Assembly (NCBI GenBank): GCA_028291845.1
Contig: JAQGNM010000604.1
Span: forward strand, 1 to 18,570
Length of the DNA stretch: 18,570 bases
Reading direction: 5' to 3'
Origin: Massilia sp.
Lineage (GTDB): Bacteria > Pseudomonadota > Gammaproteobacteria > Burkholderiales > Burkholderiaceae_D
Shown: piece by piece, positions 7,522 to 13,950 of the stretch
How positions within the stretch are numbered: the first letter of the stretch is position 1
Layout of the letters: every line of letters starts with the position of its first letter
Notes under the pieces: generated by a model
The model's database searches: none
Told to the model about the DNA's origin: nothing
What the model saw: the letters and a program-made list of their open reading frames with translations, nothing else
Made by a program: the position numbers and the translations under genes

Positions 7522-8360
7522 CAGCCACCTCGGCCGGGTCTACCGCCGAACCGTTTTTTCTCAAAAACGGTAGCGGACAGCGCTTTTGCCTGTTTCACAG
7601 GCCGCTCGGCGCATGCCGCGGCGCGGTGCTGTATGTACACCCGTTCGCAGAAGAACTGAACCGCTCGCGCCGCATGGCGGCCTTGCAAGCCCGCCAGCTG
7701 GCAGCGCTCGGCTACGGCGTGCTGCAAATCGATTTATATGGCTGCGGCGACAGCAGCGGCGATTTCGGCGACGCCCGCTGGCAGCTGTGGAAGGACGACC
7801 TCGATGCCGGCGCCGCCTGGCTGCATGCGCAGCTGGGGCAGCCGCTGACCCTGTGGGGCTTGCGCCTGGGCGCCACCCTGGCGCTCGACTACGCGCGCAC
7901 TGCCGGCACACCGGTGCAGCGCATGATCCTGTGGCAGCCGGTACTGAGCCCGGCCACTTACCTCACCCAGTTCCTGCGCCTGCGCATGGCCAGCGCCCTG
8001 TTGACCGATACCGCGTCCGAACAGTCGGGCACCAGCGCCCTGCGCGCCAGTTTGCGGCGTGGCGAAACGCTGGAAATCGGCGGCTATCAGCTGGCGCCGG
8101 AAATGGCCGCCGCCCTCGATGCGCTCGAGGTGTTCGACGGCGCGCCGCCGGCCTGTCCCGTGCACTGGCTTGAAACCATCAACGCCTCCGGCCAGGGCGT
8201 GCCGGCCGCCGCCGCCCGCGTGCAGGCCGAATGGCAGCGCCAGGGCGCGCAATTGACGATTCACGCCGTACCGTGCCCGCCATTCTGGGCGACGCCGGAA
8301 ATCACCGTTTGCCCGGCCTGGCTCGACGCCACCTCCGCCGCCATGCAGGCCAGCCGATGA
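7518..8360 (+). CDS. Alpha/beta-hydrolase-like protein, exosortase-A-associated hydrolase 2
   Basis: A 280-residue alpha/beta-hydrolase-fold protein matching what I know of the exosortase-A-system hydrolase 2 family: SGQRFCLFH near the start, then GAVLYVHPFAEELNRSRRMA (35-54), GYGVLQIDLYGCGDSSGDF (65-83) and LWGLRLGATLALDYA (112-126). The nucleophile-elbow position, normally GxSxG, is GLRLG (114-118) with R116 in place of serine. The C-terminal region (PPFWATPEI) also shows no clear catalytic histidine motif. It may therefore be a binding or transferase-like protein rather than a true esterase. It overlaps the ACP gene by ATGA and hydrolase 1 by ATGA, so the three are almost certainly co-translated. 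The family is recognised with good confidence; the biochemical role is unknown. Confidence 0.88.
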   Translation: MTATSAGSTAEPFFLKNGSGQRFCLFHRPLGACRGAVLYVHPFAEELNRSRRMAALQARQLAALGYGVLQIDLYGCGDSSGDFGDARWQLWKDDLDAGAAWLHAQLGQPLTLWGLRLGATLALDYARTAGTPVQRMILWQPVLSPATYLTQFLRLRMASALLTDTASEQSGTSALRASLRRGETLEIGGYQLAPEMAAALDALEVFDGAPPACPVHWLETINASGQGVPAAAARVQAEWQRQGAQLTIHAVPCPPFWATPEITVCPAWLDATSAAMQASR

Positions 8361-9199
8361 CGATCGACGAACAGGCGCTGACCTTCTCCTGCGGCGACGA
8401 CTGCCTGTACGGCATTTTGAGCCCGGTGGCAGGTCCGTGCGCGCGCGGCGTGCTGATCGTGGTGGGCGGTCCGCAATACCGGGTCGGCAGCAACCGGCAA
8501 TTCACCTTGCTGGCGCGCTCGCTGGCCCGGCAGGGCATCGCCGCCATGCGCTTCGATTACCGCGGCATGGGCGACAGCCAGGGCGAACCGCGCACCTTCG
8601 ACAGCGTCGACGACGACCTGCGCGCGGCCATCGATGCCTTCATGCTGGCCGTGCCCGGCATGCGCGAAGTGGTGTTGTGGGGCCTGTGCGACGCCGCCTC
8701 CGCCGCCACCATGTACGCGGCCAGCGACCCGCGCGTGAGCGGCCTGGTGCTGCTCAATCCCTGGGTGCGCACCGCCGACGGGCTGGCCAAGACCACCTTG
8801 CGGCACTATTACCGCGACCGCCTGTTCGACCATGTGTTCTGGCGCCAGCTGCTGCGCGGCCAGCTCGACTACCGGCGCTCGCTGAAGTCCATCGTCAAGC
8901 TGACCCGCGACGCCTTTGCCGTGCCCTCGGCGGAACAGGCATCGAAGGGCAACCTGCCGGACCGGATGCACACCGGCATGCGCGAATTCCAGGGCCGCGT
9001 GTTGATCATCATTAGCGGCGCCGATCTGACCGGGCGCGAGTTTTGCGACCTGACCGCGGCGACCGACAAATGGAAACGCCTGCTCGACTCGCCCAAGGTG
9101 CTGCAGCGCCGCCTCGACAAGGCCGACCATACTTTCTCCCGCCGCGCCTGGCGTGACGAGGTGGCGCAGTGGACCTCCAGCTGGCTGCGCTCATGGTAA
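8357..9199 (+). CDS. Alpha/beta-hydrolase-like protein, exosortase-A-associated hydrolase 1
   Basis: A 280-residue alpha/beta-hydrolase-fold protein. The ATG at 8357 overlaps the stop of hydrolase 2 (ATGA) and was preferred to an in-frame ATG at 8231, which lies inside the upstream gene. Family marks are VGGPQYRVGSNRQF (36-49), MRFDYRGMGDSQGEP (64-78), LWGLCDAASAA (107-117) and LVLLNPWVRT. The elbow is GLCDA with C111 as the likely nucleophile in place of serine, and H258 in KADHTF near the C-terminus could be the catalytic histidine. The pattern fits exosortase-A-associated hydrolase 1. A thioesterase or acyltransferase acting on the ACP-bound group is a reasonable guess, not shown. A possible terminator overlaps its 3' end. 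Confidence 0.9.
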   Translation: MTIDEQALTFSCGDDCLYGILSPVAGPCARGVLIVVGGPQYRVGSNRQFTLLARSLARQGIAAMRFDYRGMGDSQGEPRTFDSVDDDLRAAIDAFMLAVPGMREVVLWGLCDAASAATMYAASDPRVSGLVLLNPWVRTADGLAKTTLRHYYRDRLFDHVFWRQLLRGQLDYRRSLKSIVKLTRDAFAVPSAEQASKGNLPDRMHTGMREFQGRVLIIISGADLTGREFCDLTAATDKWKRLLDSPKVLQRRLDKADHTFSRRAWRDEVAQWTSSWLRSW

Positions 9200-9211
9200 G
9201 CCGGCGTTTTT
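9180..9211 (+). terminator. Candidate intrinsic terminator after hydrolase 1
   Basis: GCTGGCT (9180-9186) can pair with AGCCGGC (9199-9205), with one G-U pair and a 12-base loop, followed by GTTTTT. The stem overlaps the TAA stop. It is short and would be leaky, but would divide the cassette from the glycosyltransferase 40 bp downstream. Confidence 0.35.
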
Positions 9212-9238
9212 CATCAACCCTCCATTGAGCGGCGCGCC

Positions 9239-10240
9239 ATGCACGAACCTGATCGATCACTGAGCAGCGGTGTTGCAATCGTCACCTTCAACGGGCTGAA
9301 ATATCTTCCACCTCAGCTGGACAGCATCATTAACCAGAGCCGCCCGCTGGTACATATCGTCATTTCCGACGACCGCTCGACCGACGGCACGTGGGAGTAT
9401 CTTCAGCAGTGGGCGGCAAGCGCTGCCGTCAGAGTCACCTTGCTGCGCAATGAAGTTCAACTTGGTTTGAGCGCGAACGTCGAACAGGCGATCAAGGCGG
9501 TGGAGGCGGACATCATTTTCACCTCCGACCAGGATGATGTCTGGTTTGCCGACAAGGTGGCAACGATTGCCGCCGAGTTCGAAAACGACCCCGAGGTTCA
9601 GCTGGTCCATTCCGACGCAATCCTGGTGGACAAACATGGCGCCGACCTGGGGACGCGGCTGTTTGGCGAACTGGAATTATCCAGTGCCGAACTGGCGGCG
9701 GTACGTTCCGGTAATGCATTTCAAGTCTACTGCCGCCGCAATGTGGTAACCGGCGCCACCGCTGCTTTTCGTAGCTCGCTGCTGAAACTCGCCTTGCCCT
9801 TGCCGCCGGTGTTTTACCACGATGCCTGGCTGGCGTTTCTCGCTTCGGCAACCGGCAAGGTGCGCCTGCTCGATGCGCCGACGATCGCGTACCGGCAGCA
9901 CGGGTCGAACCTGGTCGGGGTAAAAAAGCTGAAATTTTCCAGAAAGGTACGCCAGTTGTGGTGGGACCTGAACAAGGAGCGGGGGCTGACAACCATACTG
10001 GAACGGATGGAAGCACGCCACGCCAGTCTGCATGCACGCCTGGCGCTGTATCCGGAAGTGCGTGGTGCGTGCAAGGAGTATCTTGCCGATGCCCTGCAGT
10101 TCGCCAGAGAACGACAAGGCTTGCCACGCAATCCCCTGGGCAGAACCGCACGGGTGCTGGCACACGCAGTTTCCGGCCGCTATGGCAAATTCTCGTACGA
10201 ACCGAAAACCGATATTTTCCGCGACATTATCGGAAAATAG
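9239..10240 (+). CDS. Glycosyltransferase family 2
   Basis: A 333-residue GT-A fold glycosyltransferase. GVAIVTFNGLKYL opens the fold, VISDDRSTDGT (41-51) is the nucleotide-binding loop, and SDQDDVW (96-102) is the metal-binding motif. This motif is typical of O-antigen and EPS rhamnosyl- or glucosyltransferase-like members. FYHDAW after the middle provides the likely catalytic aspartate, and YRQHGSN is the conserved C-terminal lid motif of this subgroup. The C-terminal 90 residues are helical and charged. It begins 39 bp after hydrolase 1 and ends 17 bp from the stop of an oppositely oriented acyltransferase. Start codon support is modest (GAGCGG about eight bases upstream). The donor and acceptor are not predictable from sequence alone. 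Confidence 0.9.
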   Translation: MHEPDRSLSSGVAIVTFNGLKYLPPQLDSIINQSRPLVHIVISDDRSTDGTWEYLQQWAASAAVRVTLLRNEVQLGLSANVEQAIKAVEADIIFTSDQDDVWFADKVATIAAEFENDPEVQLVHSDAILVDKHGADLGTRLFGELELSSAELAAVRSGNAFQVYCRRNVVTGATAAFRSSLLKLALPLPPVFYHDAWLAFLASATGKVRLLDAPTIAYRQHGSNLVGVKKLKFSRKVRQLWWDLNKERGLTTILERMEARHASLHARLALYPEVRGACKEYLADALQFARERQGLPRNPLGRTARVLAHAVSGRYGKFSYEPKTDIFRDIIGK

Positions 10241-10268
10241 AACAAATCAGGACAAATCAGGATTTTCC
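10232..10268. repeat. Tandem 10-bp repeat and short inverted repeat between convergent genes
   Basis: ACAAATCAGG occurs twice head to tail (10242-10251 and 10252-10261) exactly in the gap between two convergent stop codons. It is flanked by GGAAAAT (10232-10238) and its complement ATTTTCC (10262-10268). The second arm lies inside the acyltransferase end. It could be a weak bidirectional terminator or a slippage product. Confidence 0.4.
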
Positions 10269-11348
10269 TGTCCATCCTTGCTTGCTTTGCGCGCCGATCG
10301 CCGTCAGCGCGCGCTCCAGCGCCACGCGCAATGCGCGGCTGCGCCGCTCGGTGAGCGAGCCGGCGGCATAGATCGCTGCAAGCAGCAGCGCGGCGTAGGC
10401 GGCAACGTTGTGGATGCCCAGGCCGTTCCAGATAAGCACGGTGAACGGCATGTGCAGCAAATACAAGGTCAGGGTGAACGACGCCAGGTAGCGAATCGGC
10501 TTTTGCGCGCGCACCAGGCCGGCGAAGTGCTGCCGCATCGATGCGGCAGCAATAAAATGCGTGGCGACGATCGATCCCAGCACGTAATCGCCCAAAAACA
10601 AGTCCGAGCCATGCAGCGTTGCCATGAAATCAGGCGCAGCGAGCATCAGTTGGCTGCGGATTTTGACGGCCAAATCAAACCAGTAAAAACCGAAACCCAA
10701 CACCGCGGTCAGAATAAACAGTCGCACGGCGGTGGCGGGATCGAGTTGCAGGCGTGCTCGATACGCCGCCACACCCATCAGCCATACCGGCAGCAGCAAG
10801 ACGATTTTCAGGCCGGCGCACACGGCACAGGCGCTTGCTGCCGCCAGGCGCCAGCGGGGCGGGCAGAACACCCAGGCGCCGAATATGGCGTAATACCATA
10901 CCTCGTACGACAGCGACCAGTAGGGCGGATTAAACGGCGGCAGCACCCGGCCGAACCAGGATTCGCCGAGAAACACCAGGTTGATCCCGATGGCGTGCCA
11001 TAACTCGTTCGGCGGAAAGGGAATTTGCCCGGCCAGCGGTATGGAATAACTTCCCGCATACGGCGCAATGCACGCCGCCAGCAGCAGGGCGGGAATCGAC
11101 ACCGACATGATACGCACGCCGCGGTGCAGGGCGTAGCTGGCGGCCGTCTGGCCCGGGCGGTCGGCGGCAAAGGCGATCACGTAGCCTGAAATGACGAAAA
11201 ACACGATGACTGCCGCGTGGCCCGGCCATGGCAGCGGCATTTGCGGCAACACCAGGCGCCAGACGTGACTCATCACCACCGCGACAGCGGCGAGAAAACG
11301 CAGCAGGTCCAGGTAGACGGACATGCCCATGTCAAAGGGTTTTATCAT
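10257..11348 (-). CDS. Membrane acyltransferase family 3
   Basis: A 363-residue polytopic membrane protein from the ATG at 11348. YLDLLRFLAAVAVVMSHVWR contains the family's R...H pattern with the conserved histidine. FFVISGYVIAF, YALHRGVRI, and the NPPYWSLSYEVWYY segment with its conserved Ser-Glu are all standard for acyltransferase family 3, as is LYLLHMPF near the C-terminus. About ten hydrophobic helices are present. It probably O-acetylates an EPS sugar using cytoplasmic acetyl-CoA. The frame also opens at a GTG at 11372, but a likely extended -10 box covers that position, favouring 11348; no strong ribosome site is visible. It runs against the surrounding rightward genes and has its own upstream region, so it is probably expressed separately. 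Confidence 0.9.
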   Translation of the reverse strand: MIKPFDMGMSVYLDLLRFLAAVAVVMSHVWRLVLPQMPLPWPGHAAVIVFFVISGYVIAFAADRPGQTAASYALHRGVRIMSVSIPALLLAACIAPYAGSYSIPLAGQIPFPPNELWHAIGINLVFLGESWFGRVLPPFNPPYWSLSYEVWYYAIFGAWVFCPPRWRLAAASACAVCAGLKIVLLLPVWLMGVAAYRARLQLDPATAVRLFILTAVLGFGFYWFDLAVKIRSQLMLAAPDFMATLHGSDLFLGDYVLGSIVATHFIAAASMRQHFAGLVRAQKPIRYLASFTLTLYLLHMPFTVLIWNGLGIHNVAAYAALLLAAIYAAGSLTERRSRALRVALERALTAIGAQSKQGWTGKS

Positions 11349-11372
11349 TGCTGCCGAGCTGGTTGTGACCAC

Positions 11373-11381
11373 ACTATATCA
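11373..11381 (-). promoter_or_regulatory. Extended -10 promoter candidate for the internal acyltransferase
   Basis: On the minus strand the sequence reads TGATATAGT, an extended -10 box with five of six consensus bases. Transcription would start near 11366, leaving about 18 bases before the ATG at 11348. The -35 region (TTTTGT or TTGTTC, at about 15-17 bases) is poor, as is acceptable for extended -10 promoters. Confidence 0.38.
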
Positions 11382-11415
11382 GCCAAATTGCCGGAACAAA
11401 ATGCGTCGTCGCGCA

Positions 11416-11421
11416 TATAAT
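11416..11421 (+). promoter_or_regulatory. Candidate -10 element before the GT-A-like gene
   Basis: TATAAT in an AT-rich part of the 181-bp divergent gap, reading toward the gene at 11530. No good -35 hexamer is found at 16-18 bases. The leader would be about 100 bases. Confidence 0.25.
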
Positions 11422-11516
11422 GTAATGCACCACGGCAAAGATATTGCGCCGTTATTTTCAAAGTGCCGCTTTCGATCACCTTCGGCGTGATGGCCTGGCT
11501 GGTGCTTAGAGCACAT

Positions 11517-11521
11517 AGGAG
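11517..11521 (+). promoter_or_regulatory. Ribosome binding site deciding the start at 11530
   Basis: AGGAG lies eight bases before the ATG at 11530. It overlaps the in-frame GTG at 11521, making that GTG an unlikely start. Confidence 0.55.
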
Positions 11522-11529
11522 TGAGCAGG

Positions 11530-12450
11530 ATGTCGTTAGTGAACCGGATATGGCAGCGCCTCAAGAGAGATTATTTCCGTCAGGACTACCATCGGGCCGC
11601 GCAAGCCATCCTCGCCACTGCCCCCCTCAAAGCAGGGGTGTTGCCATTCACAGTGTTGTCGATGGTCCATCAGCGCGATGTTAATTCCTATCTTGTGGCG
11701 ATCAAGTCGTTCGCCCATTTTCTCAATCCGCGCGCCGTGGTCGTGGTCTGCGATCCATCCATCGACGCCGCTGATCGCGCACTGCTATTGCAGCACGTGC
11801 CGCACCTGACACTGCGCAACGCCGACGAATTTACCGATCCGGATATTCCCCGCGGCGGCACCTGGGAACGCCTTTACGCGATTTCCGAATACGCGCAGCA
11901 CAGTTATGTGGTCCAGCTCGATGCCGATACCATCACCTTGCAGCCGATTCCGGAAGTGCGCGCGGCGATCGATGCGGGCGCCGGCTTCGTTCTCGGCGAA
12001 ATGCACAACACGCCGATCCGGCGCCTGCCGGCCGTGCGCGAGAATGCCTTGCCATGGATGCGCCCCGGCGCGCATATCCAGGGTATTGCCGAAACCGAGA
12101 TGGTCAATGTCGGCTTGCCGGCAGATGCCGTATATATCCGTGGCTGCTCCGGCTTCACCGGCTTTCCGCCGTCGCAGACGATGCGCAGCGCTTTAACCGA
12201 TTTCTCCCGGCGCATGACCGCTAAATTGGGCGAAGACTGGAAACGCTGGGGCACCGAACAGGTCACCTCGAATTACCTGGTGGCGAATGCCGTCGGTACG
12301 CAACCCCTGCCGTTTCCCAAATACGGCACCCCCGATTGCGCCACCGCCGACACCGCATTTTCGCATTTCATCGGTTCCATGCGTTTCGTGAACCGCAAGT
12401 ATGCCCAGGCATCGCGTCGGGCCATCGAACTCATTGGTGGCGCCGGGTAA
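11530..12450 (+). CDS. Putative GT-A-fold glycosyltransferase (GT8-like features), otherwise unrecognised
   Basis: A 306-residue soluble protein that I do not recognise as a named family. LPFTVLSMVHQRDVNSYLVA (38-57) resembles the first strand and helix of a nucleotide-diphospho-sugar transferase. VVQLDADTITL (127-137) has the DxD metal motif with D131 and D133. SHFIGSMRF near the C-terminus (H279) resembles the HxxGxxK-like end motif of family 8 retaining enzymes. GGTWERLYAISEYA before the DxD fits the helix that precedes this motif in GT-A folds. I infer a sugar transferase acting on the EPS unit; a non-catalytic relative is possible. The start at 11530 follows an AGGAG; a GTG nine bases earlier overlaps that site. 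It lies 36 bp upstream of flippase copy 2 on the same strand, so they are probably co-transcribed. Confidence 0.7.
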   Translation: MSLVNRIWQRLKRDYFRQDYHRAAQAILATAPLKAGVLPFTVLSMVHQRDVNSYLVAIKSFAHFLNPRAVVVVCDPSIDAADRALLLQHVPHLTLRNADEFTDPDIPRGGTWERLYAISEYAQHSYVVQLDADTITLQPIPEVRAAIDAGAGFVLGEMHNTPIRRLPAVRENALPWMRPGAHIQGIAETEMVNVGLPADAVYIRGCSGFTGFPPSQTMRSALTDFSRRMTAKLGEDWKRWGTEQVTSNYLVANAVGTQPLPFPKYGTPDCATADTAFSHFIGSMRFVNRKYAQASRRAIELIGGAG

Positions 12451-12486
12451 TCACGCCAGCATTCTCATTCGACGCGACACCATTCC

Positions 12487-13950
12487 ATGGCCAATTTGCG
12501 TCGTTCGCTGGTAATTAACTTCCTGTCCTCGTCGGGGGCGACGGTATTACAATTCGTGGTCAGCATTTTGCTGGCACGCATTCTCAGCCCCAGCGAAATC
12601 GGCGTGTATTCGATGACCGTCGTGTTCGTCAATCTCGCGCACGTGTTCAGGGATTTCGGCGTTACCTTTTATTTGCAGCGTGAGCCGGACCTGACGCCGG
12701 CCAAAATCCGTTCCGCCACCGGCGTCCTGTTCACCACATCATGGATTATCGCCCTGGCGCTGTTCATGGCGAGCGAATCGCTCGGCCGCTGGTTCAGGGA
12801 GCCCGGCATCGTTCCCGTGATGCGTGTGCTGGCCATCGGCTTCGTCTTCATTCCCTTCGGCTCGATCACCAGCGCCCTGCTGGCACGCAACTTCGAAGCG
12901 GGCAAGCAGGCTTACGTGAATGCCGTAGGCACTATCCTGTTTTGCGTCAGCTGCCTCACCCTGGCCAAGCTGGGTTTCGGCAGCATGTCGCTGGCCTGGG
13001 CCAACCTGATCAATATCATCGCCTGCGGCATTGCCTATATTCCGCTGCGTCCGAAAAATTTGCCATGGATGCCATCGTTCACGCACTGGCGCAGCGTGGC
13101 CCATTTCGGCATCGGCTCGCTGCTGACCAATTGCATCGAGGCGATGAATATATCGGTTCCGGACGTGCTGCTGGGGAAATTGGCCGGCGCGCGCGAAGTC
13201 GGCCTGTTCAGCCGCGCCAATTCCACGGTCACCATTTTTACCTACGTCGCCGGCTCCACCGTCAGCTACGGCGCCGTGTCCTACCTGGCGCAGGCGCATC
13301 ACCGCGGCGATCCACTCTCTCCCGTGCTGGCGCGCGCCACCACCTTGCTGACCGGGGTCGGCTGGACCGCGCTGGCGCTGACCGCGGTGCTGGGCAAGGA
13401 CATCGTGCAGGCCCTGTACGGGCCAACCTGGGTCGACGGCGTTCCCGCCATCCTGCCCTTGTCGATCGCGGCGGCGGTGACGATGCTGTTTCACTACGTG
13501 CCGATGGCCGTCACCGCCATCGGCCGCCCTTACCTGAGCGCGATACCGATGGCTGTCACCCTGGTCTCCTGCGTCACGTTCGGCATCCTGCTGTTCGACG
13601 GCAGCGTTCGGAATTTTGCCTGGGCGCTGTGCCTGGCCAGCCTCGCCACCGCGCCGATCGTCGCCCTGCAACAGCGGCGCTATCTTCACTTCGGCGCGGG
13701 CGAACTGCTGCGCGCCGTGCTGCCCAGCGCCATCGTCGCCAGCGTCACCGCCAGCGCCGCCCTCCTCGCCGACGCGCTGCTGCCTGCCGGCATGCCGGCC
13801 TTGGCGCGCCTGCTGGTGATGGCGCTGCCGCTGGCGCTGGTCTGGTACGCCATGCTGCGCCTCACCCATCACCCGCTGGTGGACGAAATCGGCCGGCTGG
13901 CCACGCCCGTGCGCAATCGGCTCAGCGCGCTGATGGCAAAGGCCCGCTAG
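12487..13950 (+). CDS. Wzx-type polysaccharide flippase (MOP superfamily), copy 2
   Basis: A 487-residue polytopic membrane protein, clearly paralogous to the flippase at 5755-7215. Both begin MANLRRSLVINF and share LARILSP.EIGV, HVFRDFGV, YLQREPDLT, HWRSVAHFG.GSLL, SRANSTVTIFTYVAGSTVSYG, LLTGVGWTALALT and ALYGPTW. Differences concentrate in helix interiors around residues 160-185, 210-222, and the last 100 residues, which suggests divergence in substrate rather than a recent duplicate. The gene is more GC-rich than copy 1. It is expected to export lipid-linked EPS units. It starts 36 bp after the GT-A-like gene. Its TAG stop shares the palindrome CTAG (13947-13950) with the stop of the convergent beta-helix gene, leaving no room for a terminator. 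Confidence 0.92.
   Translation: MANLRRSLVINFLSSSGATVLQFVVSILLARILSPSEIGVYSMTVVFVNLAHVFRDFGVTFYLQREPDLTPAKIRSATGVLFTTSWIIALALFMASESLGRWFREPGIVPVMRVLAIGFVFIPFGSITSALLARNFEAGKQAYVNAVGTILFCVSCLTLAKLGFGSMSLAWANLINIIACGIAYIPLRPKNLPWMPSFTHWRSVAHFGIGSLLTNCIEAMNISVPDVLLGKLAGAREVGLFSRANSTVTIFTYVAGSTVSYGAVSYLAQAHHRGDPLSPVLARATTLLTGVGWTALALTAVLGKDIVQALYGPTWVDGVPAILPLSIAAAVTMLFHYVPMAVTAIGRPYLSAIPMAVTLVSCVTFGILLFDGSVRNFAWALCLASLATAPIVALQQRRYLHFGAGELLRAVLPSAIVASVTASAALLADALLPAGMPALARLLVMALPLALVWYAMLRLTHHPLVDEIGRLATPVRNRLSALMAKAR

Noticed and set aside
11491..11506. Sigma-54-like site TGGC-N10-GC before the gene at 11530
   Set aside because: The GG/GC spacing is right, but transcription would start at about 11517, inside the ribosome binding site, leaving no leader. 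The -12 half (GTGCT) is also imperfect.
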